From UBA2137 sp963740205 (GTDB taxonomy: Bacteria; Pseudomonadota; Alphaproteobacteria; Micavibrionales; Micavibrionaceae), in NCBI GenBank assembly GCA_963740205.1, contig CAVUDD010000002.1, forward strand, positions 124,001 to 188,000: a stretch of 64,000 nt of DNA. Direction: 5' to 3'. Positions 18,166-27,148 of the stretch are shown here, one piece after another. A program made the translations under genes and the position numbers. Within the stretch, counting starts at the first letter, position 1; each line of letters begins with the position of its first letter. Below the pieces are notes generated by a model, which saw nothing but the letters and a program-made list of their open reading frames with translations, did no database searches and was not told the origin of the DNA.

Positions 18166-18784
18166 TCAATTCTTTTAAGGCCAACTTAATGATTTTTTGC
18201 AGATCATCAGTACCATTATCATTGGCACGAACGCGCATTACAGCTGAAAAAGCATCAGCTCGTCCGTACCCCAAGTTAATAAGTGCAGATACCGCATCTT
18301 GATCAACGCTCGCATTATTATTGTCGGCAGTATTAGCTGTTGATTTACCACTAGCCTTCATCTGGATAACACCTGTATCCAAAGCTCCAACCTTATCTTT
18401 AAGCTCGTTAACAATGCGTGTTCCAAGTTTAGGTCCCACGCCATCGGCCTGTGTAACGATTGCCTTATCTTGTGCAGCAATTGCTATCTGCAGCTTATCT
18501 GGAGGACATACGCCAAGAATAGAAAGCGCCACTTTGGCTCCTACACCTTGAACAGTTGTCAAAAGACGAAACCATTGTTGTTCTGCTTTATCAATAAAAC
18601 CATAAAGGTGAAAGTGATCCTCGCGTACATGCGTATCAATAAGAAGTGAACATGGCTCGCCATGACCGCTCAAGGCGCCTAATGTTCGAGGGGAAGCAAA
18701 TACAATATACCCAACACCCTGAACATCAAGAAGTACAGAGCCATCCTCTATTGTATCAATTATACCTGAGAGCTTACCAATCAT
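18158..18784 (-). CDS. ruvA: Holliday junction branch migration protein RuvA
   Basis: 208 residues in the normal three-domain form: an OB fold opening MIGKLSGIIDTIEDGSVLLD, a central helix-hairpin-helix pair (VQGVGAKVALSILG and ADGVGPKLGTRIVNELKDK), a flexible Asn/Ala-rich linker, and a C-terminal domain (ALINLGYGRADAFSAV) that contacts RuvB. It binds the four-way junction. It lies 7 bases downstream of ruvC. Confidence 0.97.
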   Translation of the reverse strand: MIGKLSGIIDTIEDGSVLLDVQGVGYIVFASPRTLGALSGHGEPCSLLIDTHVREDHFHLYGFIDKAEQQWFRLLTTVQGVGAKVALSILGVCPPDKLQIAIAAQDKAIVTQADGVGPKLGTRIVNELKDKVGALDTGVIQMKASGKSTANTADNNNASVDQDAVSALINLGYGRADAFSAVMRVRANDNGTDDLQKIIKLALKELSA

Positions 18785-18791
18785 GTGAGAC

Positions 18792-19286
18792 TTAAACCGT
18801 TACAGTTAGTTTTTGAACTACGCCCCCATGATGGGCATGTGTGATGGCAATTGCAAGGGCGTCTGCCTCATCGGCATCACATTTTCCTGCCTTGGGAAGA
18901 AGAACGCCTATCATCATCTGGATTTGCTTTTTATCAGCATGACCTGCACCAACTATAGATTTTTTAATCTTATTAGCCGCATATTCACCAACAGGAAGCC
19001 CCATGCGCGCTGGAACCATTAAAGCTATACCTCTTGCTTGACCGAGTTTTAGCGCGGAAAGAGGGTTTGCGTTCACAAATGTTTCTTCAACGCCTGCTGT
19101 TTCGGGTTGATATTTTTTTATGATTTCTGCGAGTTCTTTATCTATGAAAGCTAAACGCACAGGATCTCCCGCGCCCTTAGGCGTAGAAATGGTGCCCGAT
19201 GCAACATAGGTAAGAGTGCTTCCAATACTGTCGATGACACCCCAGCCAGTTTTTTGAAGACCAGGGTCAATTCCTAGAATACGCAT
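18792..19286 (-). CDS. ruvC: Crossover junction endodeoxyribonuclease RuvC
   Basis: 164 residues with all four acidic residues expected of the RNase H-like active site: Asp in RILGIDPGLQKTGWG, Glu in GVEETFVN, and two Asp in CDADEADALAIAITHAH. It cuts Holliday junctions moved by RuvAB. First gene of ruvCAB, 18 bases downstream of yebC, so probably part of a longer yebC-ruvC-ruvA-ruvB-ybgC-tol transcript. Confidence 0.97.
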   Translation of the reverse strand: MRILGIDPGLQKTGWGVIDSIGSTLTYVASGTISTPKGAGDPVRLAFIDKELAEIIKKYQPETAGVEETFVNANPLSALKLGQARGIALMVPARMGLPVGEYAANKIKKSIVGAGHADKKQIQMMIGVLLPKAGKCDADEADALAIAITHAHHGGVVQKLTVTV

Positions 19287-19304
19287 AAAATGAGTATAGC
19301 GTGA

Positions 19305-20063
19305 TTAACCGTTTGCGAGAAGTTTTTCCATGATTTCGTCAGAGACTTCAAAATTAGTCGTCACAGTCTGAACGTCGTCATTATCTTCCAAAGCATCAAT
19401 CAGCTTGAGAATTGTAGCGGCTTGGTCTTCGTCGACCTCAGCATTTACATTAGGGCGCCATACAAGACCGCTTTGCTCTGGCTCACCAAACTTTTCAACC
19501 ATTCCGTCTCTTACAGCGGCAAAGTCATTGGGATCGCATATAATTGTATGCACATCTGAGTCACTCTCACAATCTCCTGCGCCGGCCTCAACCGCAGCTT
19601 CGAACATAGCCTCAGAGGAAGCTGTAGTCGATTTGTAAACAATCTCGCCGATACGGTCGAACATGAAAGAAACTGAATTGCTTTCCCCCAGATTACCGCC
19701 ATTTTTTGTGAATATTGCGCGCACATCACCTGCAGTTCTGTTCTTGTTATCTGTTAATGCATCAACAATAACGGCAACCCCTCCTGGCCCATAACCTTCA
19801 TATCGCATTTCAACGAAATCTGCATCGTCGGCGCCAGCGCCCGTCCCTTTTGCAATAGCGCTCTCTATACGGTCTTTAGGTAGAGACAGCCCACGTGCAG
19901 TTGCAATCGCTAAGCGTAGCCTTGGGTTCGCATCGGGGTCACCACCACCTAATTTTGCAGCAACTTGAATCTCTTTACCTAATTTTGCAAAAACCTTGGC
20001 ACGCTTTTTATCCTGCGCGCCTTTACGGTGTTGAATATTTGCCCATTTGGAATGACCTGCCAT
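19305..20063 (-). CDS. yebC: YebC/PmpR family protein
   Basis: 252 residues. It starts MAGHSKWANIQHRKGAQDKK and carries the family blocks RLRLAIATARGLSLPKDRIE and GGNLGESNSVSFMFDR. Earlier work treated the family as DNA-binding transcription regulators; more recent work ties some members to translation of proline stretches. Position just upstream of ruvC is widely conserved. Confidence 0.95.
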   Translation of the reverse strand: MAGHSKWANIQHRKGAQDKKRAKVFAKLGKEIQVAAKLGGGDPDANPRLRLAIATARGLSLPKDRIESAIAKGTGAGADDADFVEMRYEGYGPGGVAVIVDALTDNKNRTAGDVRAIFTKNGGNLGESNSVSFMFDRIGEIVYKSTTASSEAMFEAAVEAGAGDCESDSDVHTIICDPNDFAAVRDGMVEKFGEPEQSGLVWRPNVNAEVDEDQAATILKLIDALEDNDDVQTVTTNFEVSDEIMEKLLANG

Positions 20064-20101
20064 AACGTAAGCTCTCTTTTAATTTCAATTAGAATTCGTT
20101 T

Positions 20102-20920
20102 TTAATCTAGCTTATGAGTATTTTCAAGCCGTGGCCCTACACGAACAGGAATAATTGATGTCGCCAAACCTGTTGTGTCATCTGTTTTAACAAGTGTGCC
20201 ACATAAAGTTCCCTCACCCTCGGCTGGGAACATACGTGATTTTCCCGGGGTTTTTTTCACGAATTTATGAATCGGTATTTCCTTATCAACACCAATAACG
20301 GAATCATAGTTGCCACACATTCCTGCATCGGTTTGATAAGCTGTGCCTTTTGGAAATATTTGGCAATCTGCTGTTGGTATATGCGTGTGTGTTCCAACAA
20401 CGGCACTCACACGACCATCAAGATAATGCCCCATAGCCATTTTCTCGCTCGTTGCCTCACCGTGAAAATCTACAAATATAGCGTTTACACTGGCCCCAAG
20501 TTTATATTTCTGAAGCCACTTATCCGCTGCCTTGAACGGGCAGTCCATGTCCTCCATAAACAAACGTGCCATAAGATGTAGAACAAGAACTTTTTGTCCC
20601 TTTTCTGTTGTTATAATACAGGCACCTTGCCCAGGTGCACCTTCAGGGAAATTATCTGCGCGAATAATGTACTTATTGTTGTTAATTGCACTCAACATCT
20701 CACGTTGATCCCACACATGATTACCTGTGGTAATACAATCAGCGCCAATCTCGAATAACTCTTTATTAATTTTGTCTGTTGTTCCAAAGCCGTGCGCAGC
20801 ATTATCTGCATTTATAATTGTAACATCGGGATCAAGTTGTTCTTTTAACTTTGGTAAATATTTATCAATAGCGTCACGCCCGGGCTTTCCGGATATGTCT
20901 CCCAAGAACAGAATTCTCAT
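20102..20920 (-). CDS. YmdB-type metallophosphoesterase (TIGR00282)
   Basis: 272 residues. The N-terminus MRILFLGDISGKPGRDAIDK, TTGNHVWDQRE and the C-terminal VVGTHTHIPTADCQIFPKG supply the Asp/Asn/His ligands of a dinuclear metal phosphoesterase. Bacillus YmdB hydrolyses 2',3'-cyclic nucleotides, and the family is seen as a cyclic-nucleotide phosphodiesterase with a regulatory role; the substrate here is unproved. It lies between fthC and yebC on the - strand with 13- and 38-base gaps. Confidence 0.9.
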   Translation of the reverse strand: MRILFLGDISGKPGRDAIDKYLPKLKEQLDPDVTIINADNAAHGFGTTDKINKELFEIGADCITTGNHVWDQREMLSAINNNKYIIRADNFPEGAPGQGACIITTEKGQKVLVLHLMARLFMEDMDCPFKAADKWLQKYKLGASVNAIFVDFHGEATSEKMAMGHYLDGRVSAVVGTHTHIPTADCQIFPKGTAYQTDAGMCGNYDSVIGVDKEIPIHKFVKKTPGKSRMFPAEGEGTLCGTLVKTDDTTGLATSIIPVRVGPRLENTHKLD

Positions 20921-20933
20921 GGAATTTTACTTT

Positions 20934-21509
20934 CTAAACAAACTTATAAGTTTGCGTTGGTGTTATTATCATGTCAGCCCTTTGATCGTGATCTTCCTTT
21001 GGTAAGGGAAACAGACAAAGCTGTATATCAAGAGCCAGACCTACACATATAACCGATGGATGTATCTTACGCAAATGTGCAATTGTTGCATCATAATATC
21101 CCCCGCCTCTCCCAAGGCGTGTACCATATCTATCAAAGGCAACAACAGGGTGAACAACTATATCAGGTGTCACAGGACAATCACCTTCCCCCCGTGCAGG
21201 CTCTTTTGTTTTATGCGCCCCCTCAATAATTTTACTATCGCCGTCCCAAATGTAAAAAGATAAAATCCTCGTTCCATCTTTAATGACAGGCAAGCAGGTT
21301 TTAATATTTTCGGATATAAATTTTTCAATTAAATAAGAACAATCAAATTCGTGTCCTATAGGCCAATAAAGGGCAATAGTCTTATCTTTTAGCAATTCAA
21401 TCGGAAACTCTTCAAAAAAACGAGCAAATAATAAAGCCTCTAGATCAGGATTATCTTCCTGACGTGCACGAAGCTCTAAAGCTTTTTCTCTTATTTCAGA
21501 TTTATCCAT
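20934..21509 (-). CDS. fthC: 5-formyltetrahydrofolate cyclo-ligase
   Basis: 191 residues of the FTHF cyclo-ligase family (YgfA). The folate/ATP site is visible in the C-terminal half as VAFDRYGTRLGRGGGYYDATI, and the N-terminus has the usual Lys/Arg-rich opening (ARQEDN replaces the longer form). The enzyme converts 5-formyl-THF to 5,10-methenyl-THF with ATP. It sits directly downstream of the 6S RNA gene, the zapA-ssrS-ygfA order known from many proteobacteria. Confidence 0.93.
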   Translation of the reverse strand: MDKSEIREKALELRARQEDNPDLEALLFARFFEEFPIELLKDKTIALYWPIGHEFDCSYLIEKFISENIKTCLPVIKDGTRILSFYIWDGDSKIIEGAHKTKEPARGEGDCPVTPDIVVHPVVAFDRYGTRLGRGGGYYDATIAHLRKIHPSVICVGLALDIQLCLFPLPKEDHDQRADMIITPTQTYKFV

Positions 21510-21529
21510 AAAGTCATAGTAACTAAAGA

Positions 21530-21703
21530 AAAGACTACCGCAAATGCCGTGTACTTATCTATCCGCAAGAGGCCCTGTTTAACAGGGGGGTGCCGTATGA
21601 AACAAGGATGCGGCAAAACACTTCCTCACATCAGGGACAGCTCCCAAAGCGAATAGCTATCGGCCACTCGGATTAGAATGTATCACGCACATCGCAGTAG
21701 CTA
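21530..21703 (-). ncRNA. ssrS: 6S RNA
   Basis: The 236-base gap between zapA and fthC is the classic 6S location. Read on the - strand, CTACTGC near the 5' end (21694-21700) pairs with GCGGTAG near the 3' end (21535-21541), closing a rod about 165 nt long. A strong internal hairpin, CCCTGTT-AA-ACAGGG, forms the distal end, with unpaired purine-rich stretches in the middle. A TATACT box at 21709-21714 fits a start near 21702, and a T-rich stretch follows the 3' strand. 6S RNA mimics an open promoter and sequesters sigma70 RNA polymerase. Exact ends are estimates. Confidence 0.85.
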
Positions 21704-21745
21704 TGAATAGTATATAGTGTGAAACTTAATAAATGTTAAGCAAAG

Positions 21746-22099
21746 TTATGCAGCAAGACGCATTTCCTTGGTCAACTTCTCAACACGCTGTCGCAGATGA
21801 TCTACGGCCTGAGTAATCAACTCTGTTTCCTCAGCATTCAGACTTGTGCCTTGTTGTTGAGGTTGCTGAGAACCAGATTGCTGTAGAGTGTCTTGCAATT
21901 CGAAAATTTCATCAGTTAGAATGAGAGACGTTAAAACAAGCAGATGAGAGTCAGTAGAAACACTACCTGCATTGGAACCCGCAATTCTATTTAGTCTTTC
22001 GTTTATATAGCCAGCCAATTGATAAACACGCTCTTCCTGACCGTCATCACAGGCAATATTATATTTCTTATTATTAATTTCTATTGCAACTTGTGCCAT
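21746..22099 (-). CDS. zapA: Cell division protein ZapA
   Basis: 117 residues. The N-terminal VAIEINNKKYNIACDDGQEE with RVYQLAGYINERLNRI is the ZapA globular domain, and the C-terminal half is a coiled coil with a Gln-rich linker (QQSGSQQPQQQGTS). ZapA tetramers bundle FtsZ filaments at the division ring. It is followed by ssrS and fthC on the same strand. Confidence 0.92.
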   Translation of the reverse strand: MAQVAIEINNKKYNIACDDGQEERVYQLAGYINERLNRIAGSNAGSVSTDSHLLVLTSLILTDEIFELQDTLQQSGSQQPQQQGTSLNAEETELITQAVDHLRQRVEKLTKEMRLAA

Positions 22100-22140
22100 T
22101 TTTATTCCTTTAATACCGTATTTTTAATTCTTGAAAAAAC

Positions 22141-22371
22141 TTAGGCGTATAATATCTGTTCAGCCTTTTGAATAGCCTTGTCCAATTGATCCGCAATTTT
22201 CTTCTTTAGTTCGTCGTTCTGGTTACCAGCAGAATAGGCACCTTCTTGGAACATATCCAATTGCGCCTGCGTTGTACTAACGTGCTCGGCATAAACATGA
22301 TATCCCTCTTCCAAAGCGCTTAGGGCTTCATCCAATTGAACTAAAGAGGACTTTATTTCTGTAATACTCAT
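22141..22371 (-). CDS. Small coiled-coil protein upstream of zapA (DUF4164-like)
   Basis: 76 residues, no cysteine, no signal or membrane helix. Almost the whole chain can form a helix with heptads (LVQLDEALSALEEGYHV and LKKKIADQLDKAIQKAEQIL). Alphaproteobacteria often have a short DUF4164 coiled-coil gene immediately upstream of zapA, and position and size match; I cannot confirm the family from sequence alone. A role beside ZapA in divisome organisation is inferred. Its 42-base gap to zapA suggests cotranscription. Confidence 0.75.
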   Translation of the reverse strand: MSITEIKSSLVQLDEALSALEEGYHVYAEHVSTTQAQLDMFQEGAYSAGNQNDELKKKIADQLDKAIQKAEQILYA

Positions 22372-22617
22372 ATTATGAAACTCTTATATTATTTAATATC
22401 AATTACTTAAATTAAGTTCTTAATATTTTGTATGAATGATATTTACTACAAATATCAAAAGCACAACCTTAAGGTCAAGGCGTGAGGCAATGTTATCAAC
22501 TTAATTTATTAAAAATATCTTTTGAAAATACCTCCCTGTTCTTGACGTGGGCGGGCTGTCATGCAAATTTGGGTCGCTCTCAAATAACAACTGTGACTTA
22601 CAGGACACCTAAAGCTC

Positions 22618-24627
22618 ATGACCCAGCTAGCCCAAAATCAAAATCAGGATAACATACCTATGAATGAAGCCTCACATAAAGACATGGCGAATGCCATTCG
22701 CGCACTTGCAATGGATGCCGTACAAAAAGCTAACAGCGGACATCCGGGAATGCCAATGGGTATGGCAGATGTGGCAACGGTACTTTACTCAAAATTTCTT
22801 AAATTCAATCCCGCCAAACCAGAATGGGCCGATAGAGACCGTTTTATTCTATCTGCAGGTCACGGATCAATGCTTCTTTATGCCTTGAATTACCTAACTG
22901 GCTATAAAGAAATGACATTGGAGCAAATCAAAAATTTTCGACAACTTGGCGCAATTACTGCTGGTCACCCTGAATATGAGGTTGAGGCTGGTATCGAAAT
23001 GACAACAGGTCCACTTGGGCAGGGGATTTCAACAGCTCCTGGTTTCGCCCTTGCAGAACGCATTATGAACGCTCGCTTTGGTGATGACCTTGTGGATCAC
23101 TGGACTTATGTGATCGCAAGTGATGGCGACCTTATGGAGGGCGTTTCTCACGAGGCATCTTCTCTTGCTGGTCACATGAAACTCTCAAAACTAATTGTTC
23201 TTTATGATGATAATGGAATTTCTATTGACGGTAAGACTGAACTGTCTTTCTCAGAAGAAGTTTGCAAACGTTATGAGTCCTATGGCTGGGACACACAAAA
23301 GATTAATGGCCATGATGCAAATGCAATCGAGGCCGCTATTGAAAAGGCACGCAATACAAACACACCTTCACTTATTGCCTGCAGAACCAAGATTGGCTTT
23401 GGCGCACCGACTAAAGAAGATTCAAGCTCTGCTCACGGATCACCACTTGGTGAAGAAGAAATTAAAGGTACGCGTGAGAATTTGGGCTGGGATTATCCTG
23501 CGTTTGAAATTCCCGAGAATGTCCTTGATGCATGGCGTTCTGTTGGAAAGAAAAATCAGAATGCTTTTAAGGAATGGGAAAGCCGTCTTAACGCCTCAAG
23601 TCAGAAGCAAGACTTTGAAAAATCTCTCAAAAGAGATCACTCAACTGATGTTGCAAAGGCAGTTAAGGAAGCCAAAGACTTTTTTGATTCTGAAAAACCA
23701 AAAATGGCCACACGTCAAACATCGGGTACAACATTGGAATATCTTGTGCCCCAAGTAACGGAAATGATCGGTGGCTCTGCTGATCTGACTGGATCAAACA
23801 ATACCCGCGTTAAGGGATACGAAGAAGGTATTTCTGCTGATAACAATTATAATGGTCGTTATATCTATTACGGTGTTCGTGAACACGGTATGGCTGCCAT
23901 GATGAACGGTATGGCGTTACATGGGGGTGTAATTCCCTACTCTGGCACATTTCTACAGTTTGCAGATTATTGTCGCCCGTCAATTCGACTTGCAGCGTTA
24001 ATGGGGACACAGGCCATACATGTGATGACACATGACTCTATAGGTCTTGGTGAAGATGGACCTACCCATCAACCTGTTGAACATTTAGCAGCATTGCGTG
24101 CCATCCCAAATTGCTATGTTTACCGCCCTTGTGACGGCATTGAAACTGCAGAATGCTGGGAGTTGGCTTTAAATAAAACCGATGCCCCTGCTGTACTTGC
24201 GCTTACACGCCAAGGGCTGCCAACGTTACGTGAAAACAGCAATGATAACCTTTGTTCAAAAGGTGCTTATATTCTGAAAGAAGCTGAAGGTGAGTTGAGG
24301 GTTACACTTTTTGCATCAGGTTCAGAGGTTATGCTTGCAATGGAAGCAGCCAAAGAACTTGGTGAAGGAGTGCGCGTTGTTTCCGTTCCCTGTATGGATT
24401 TATTTTTTGAACAGGACGGAAGCTACATTGAAAATATTACCTGTAACAATAGTATTAAAGTAGGCTGTGAGGCAGCAATAAGACAAGGCTGGGATGCCCT
24501 TATTGGAGCGCATGGCACATTCGTTGGTATGAAGGGTTTTGGAGCCTCAGCACCAGCAGACGAGCTTTATCACCACTTTGGCATTACATCCGAGATGATT
24601 GTTCATCACGTGAGGAAAAAACTTTAG
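22618..24627 (+). CDS. tkt: Transketolase
   Basis: 669 residues, full length. The thiamine diphosphate motif is ASDGDLMEGVSHEASS...YDDN, the N-terminal SGHPGMPMGMADVA and the pyrimidine-domain GSADLTGSN with GVREHGMAAMMNGMALHGG are intact, as is the phosphate-binding HDSIGLGEDGPTHQPVEH. It links the pentose phosphate pathway to glycolysis and here precedes gap and fba, as in many alphaproteobacteria; pgk, often in the same group, is not present. ATG 22618 is used, but ATG 22660 is also possible. A TTGACG at 22542-22547 is a candidate -35 box in the 246-base divergent gap upstream. Confidence 0.96.
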   Translation: MTQLAQNQNQDNIPMNEASHKDMANAIRALAMDAVQKANSGHPGMPMGMADVATVLYSKFLKFNPAKPEWADRDRFILSAGHGSMLLYALNYLTGYKEMTLEQIKNFRQLGAITAGHPEYEVEAGIEMTTGPLGQGISTAPGFALAERIMNARFGDDLVDHWTYVIASDGDLMEGVSHEASSLAGHMKLSKLIVLYDDNGISIDGKTELSFSEEVCKRYESYGWDTQKINGHDANAIEAAIEKARNTNTPSLIACRTKIGFGAPTKEDSSSAHGSPLGEEEIKGTRENLGWDYPAFEIPENVLDAWRSVGKKNQNAFKEWESRLNASSQKQDFEKSLKRDHSTDVAKAVKEAKDFFDSEKPKMATRQTSGTTLEYLVPQVTEMIGGSADLTGSNNTRVKGYEEGISADNNYNGRYIYYGVREHGMAAMMNGMALHGGVIPYSGTFLQFADYCRPSIRLAALMGTQAIHVMTHDSIGLGEDGPTHQPVEHLAALRAIPNCYVYRPCDGIETAECWELALNKTDAPAVLALTRQGLPTLRENSNDNLCSKGAYILKEAEGELRVTLFASGSEVMLAMEAAKELGEGVRVVSVPCMDLFFEQDGSYIENITCNNSIKVGCEAAIRQGWDALIGAHGTFVGMKGFGASAPADELYHHFGITSEMIVHHVRKKL

Positions 24628-24647
24628 AATTTAGGGAGTAGATTAAC

Positions 24648-25664
24648 ATGACAATAAGAGTAGCTATAAATGGTTTTGGGCGTATTGGTCGCCTTGTATG
24701 CCGTGCAATATTCGAAAGTGCGCGTGATGATATTGAGCTTGTGGCCATTAATGATTTGGCTGACGTCAAAACCAACGCACATCTTTTAAAATATGACTCT
24801 GTGCATGGCATTTTCCCCTTTGAAGTGAGAGGTGATGACGAAGACACCTTTGTTGTAGACGGTGTTCACATCGACAGTGTTAAAGAACCTGATCCTGCCA
24901 AACTGCCTTGGAAAGAAATGAATATTGACATTGTTTTTGAATGCTCTGGACGCTTTACAGAGCGTGCGGATGCAGCCAAACATTTAGAAGCTGGCGCAAA
25001 AAAGGTTTTAATTTCTGCGCCTGCAAAGGATGAAGATATCACTGTCGTTTATGGGGTAAACTCGGACAAAATTGAAAAAGGACACAAAATAATCTCTAAT
25101 GCGTCATGTACTACAAACTGCCTGTCACCTGTGGCTTATGTTTTAAATGAAGCTATAGGAATTGAAAAAGGTTTCATGACTACAATTCACTCGTACACTG
25201 GCGATCAGCGTATTGTCGACACAATGCACAAGGATTTACACCGCGCACGTGCAGCCGCTCTCAATATGATTCCAACATCAACAGGGGCAGCCAAGGCCGT
25301 TGGTAAGGTTTTACCTGAATTAAATGGTAAGCTTGATGGCGTTTCCATTCGCGTCCCAACACCAAATGTCTCGGTCGTTGACTTTAAATTCAACACTGTT
25401 CGCGACACGACAGTCGAGGAAGTAAATAAGGCTATTCAAAAGGCAGCAGATGGCTCACTTAACGGCGTTCTTGCCACATATGACGAGCCCCTTGTATCAA
25501 CCGACTTTAATCACGATCCGCATTCATCTATTTTCTCATTAGAAGGCACAAAGGTCGTTGGCGGCAATCTCGTACGCATTATGACGTGGTACGACAATGA
25601 ATGGGGTTTTTCCAATCGTATGCTTGATACAGCAACAGTCATGCACGAAGTTGGTTACGAATAG
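24648..25664 (+). CDS. gap: Glyceraldehyde-3-phosphate dehydrogenase, type I
   Basis: 338 residues. The NAD-binding opening is VAINGFGRIGRLVCRAI, with Asp/Leu at INDLADV favouring NAD over NADP. The catalytic cysteine is in SNASCTTNCLSPVAYV, followed by the His of TIHSYTGDQR and the C-terminal WYDNEWGFSNRM. It makes 1,3-bisphosphoglycerate. It starts 20 bases after tkt with GGGAG as the ribosome site. Confidence 0.97.
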   Translation: MTIRVAINGFGRIGRLVCRAIFESARDDIELVAINDLADVKTNAHLLKYDSVHGIFPFEVRGDDEDTFVVDGVHIDSVKEPDPAKLPWKEMNIDIVFECSGRFTERADAAKHLEAGAKKVLISAPAKDEDITVVYGVNSDKIEKGHKIISNASCTTNCLSPVAYVLNEAIGIEKGFMTTIHSYTGDQRIVDTMHKDLHRARAAALNMIPTSTGAAKAVGKVLPELNGKLDGVSIRVPTPNVSVVDFKFNTVRDTTVEEVNKAIQKAADGSLNGVLATYDEPLVSTDFNHDPHSSIFSLEGTKVVGGNLVRIMTWYDNEWGFSNRMLDTATVMHEVGYE

Positions 25665-25696
25665 AATAATTTATAAAGCACAAAGGAGCTTTCACT

Positions 25697-26761
25697 ATGG
25701 GCGAATTATTGCCAGGCGTCATTTATGGCGACGACTACAAAACACTGATACAGGCCTGTAAGGAGGGCAAATACGCCCTTCCCGCAGTTAATGTTGTAGG
25801 AACAAATTCTATTAATGCGGCAATGGAAGCGGCAGCCAAAAATAAGTCAGATATTATTATCCAGCTTTCAAATGGTGGCGCAGAGTTTTTTGCAGGGAAG
25901 GGTTTTCCTGATAGTTATGACGCCAAGGTTCTTGGTGCTGTTTCTGCGGCGCGCCATGTTCATCTTTTGGCCGAACATTACGGTATATGTGCGGTTCTTC
26001 ACACTGATCACGCTAACAAAAAACTTTTGCCTTGGGTTGAATCGCTAATAGACTACGGCGAGCGTCATTACGAGGAATTAGGTTATCCCCTTTTCACCTC
26101 TCATATGATTGATTTATCCGAGGAAGATATTGAATTTAATTTGTCTGAAAGTGCTCGTATTATGAAGCGTGCGGTTTGTCTTGAAATGAGTATCGAGATT
26201 GAGCTTGGTGTTACAGGCGGTGAAGAGGATGGCGTAGGTTCAGACGAAATTGATAACGATAAGCTCTACACTCAACCAGAAGACTGCCTCAAGGCTTATA
26301 AATTATTAAGTGAAATAGGACATTTTTCATTGGCAGCTTCATTCGGTAATGTCCACGGCGTTTATAAGCCTGGAAATGTAGAGCTTCGTCCTGAAATTCT
26401 TAAAAATGCCCAAGCCCTTGTGAAAGAAAAATGCAAAACAGGCAATAATCCGCTGGATCTTGTTTTCCATGGCGGTTCAGGTTCTGAAAAAGCCAAAATC
26501 GAAGAAGCAATTGGTTATGGTGTATTCAAAATGAATATTGATACCGATACACAATTCGCCTTCTCTGAGTCTGTTGGTGCCTATGTTGAGACCAACGCCA
26601 AGGCATTTAAACACCAGATAGACCCAGATACAGGTGAGCCATACAAAAAAGCCTATGACCCACGTAAATGGCTTCGTGCAGGTGAAGAGAATATGGTGAA
26701 ACGCCTTGATGAGGCCTTTGCTGATTTGAAATCAGCAGGAAAATCACTCGCCGATATTTAA
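25697..26761 (+). CDS. fba: Fructose-bisphosphate aldolase, class II
   Basis: 354 residues. Zinc ligands and active-site motifs are seen at VLHTDHANKKLLPW, VCLEMSIEIELGVTGGEEDG, AASFGNVHGVYKPGN and VFHGGSGS, followed by NIDTDTQFAF. The length and the EIELGVTGGEEDGV motif place it in the FbaA-like class IIA group. It joins or splits fructose 1,6-bisphosphate. It is 32 bases downstream of gap, with GGAG as the ribosome site. Confidence 0.96.
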   Translation: MGELLPGVIYGDDYKTLIQACKEGKYALPAVNVVGTNSINAAMEAAAKNKSDIIIQLSNGGAEFFAGKGFPDSYDAKVLGAVSAARHVHLLAEHYGICAVLHTDHANKKLLPWVESLIDYGERHYEELGYPLFTSHMIDLSEEDIEFNLSESARIMKRAVCLEMSIEIELGVTGGEEDGVGSDEIDNDKLYTQPEDCLKAYKLLSEIGHFSLAASFGNVHGVYKPGNVELRPEILKNAQALVKEKCKTGNNPLDLVFHGGSGSEKAKIEEAIGYGVFKMNIDTDTQFAFSESVGAYVETNAKAFKHQIDPDTGEPYKKAYDPRKWLRAGEENMVKRLDEAFADLKSAGKSLADI

Positions 26762-26776
26762 TTTTATAAAAATTAT

Positions 26777-26830
26777 AGCGTTTTCCTTGCTTTTTAGTGA
26801 ATCAGGGGATATAAAACGCTTCGAATTCGA
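26777..26830 (+). promoter_or_regulatory. Leader hairpins upstream of rpmE
   Basis: AGCGTTTT (26777-26784) pairs perfectly with AAAACGCT (26813-26820) across a 28-base loop, and a 10-base palindrome TCGAATTCGA follows at about 26821-26830, close to the GGAG ribosome site of rpmE. No U-run. Several phyla use r-protein leader RNAs for L31; whether this one binds L31 is inference. Confidence 0.4.
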
Positions 26831-26846
26831 GTTTTAGGAGATAATT

Positions 26847-27080
26847 ATGAAAGCCGACACACATCCTGATTACCACATGATCAAAGTGACTTTGACCGAT
26901 GGTACAACATACGAAACACGCTCTACATGGGGCAAAGAAGGCGAAGAAATGCGCTTGGACGTTGATCCTTTGTCACACCCTGCATGGCAAGGTGGTACAG
27001 GTCGCGTTATTGAAAAAGGACAATTGTCCAAATTTGAAAAGCGTTTTGGATTCCTTACAGGATCAGAAGACAAAAAATAA
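26847..27080 (+). CDS. rpmE: 50S ribosomal protein L31
   Basis: 77 residues with the alphaproteobacterial L31 pattern: KADTHPDYHMIKVTLTDG, STWGKEGEEMRLDVDPLSHP and LSKFEKRFGFL. No cysteines are present, so it is the zinc-free form. It binds at the 30S-50S bridge. An AGGAG ribosome site lies 7 bases before the start, and a clear terminator follows. Confidence 0.95.
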   Translation: MKADTHPDYHMIKVTLTDGTTYETRSTWGKEGEEMRLDVDPLSHPAWQGGTGRVIEKGQLSKFEKRFGFLTGSEDKK

Positions 27081-27103
27081 TCTGTTTAAGATACAGAAAT
27101 TAG

Positions 27104-27130
27104 AAAACCCGCCATTGAGCGGGTTTTTTT
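27104..27130 (+). terminator. Intrinsic terminator after rpmE
   Basis: AAAACCCGC pairs with GCGGGTTTT around a short loop, followed by a run of seven or more T. It closes the rpmE transcript (+ strand). The A-rich left arm also gives a partial U-run on the opposite strand, so it may serve the convergent popZ gene too. Confidence 0.9.
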
Positions 27131-27148
27131 GTAACTTAGATATCTTAA

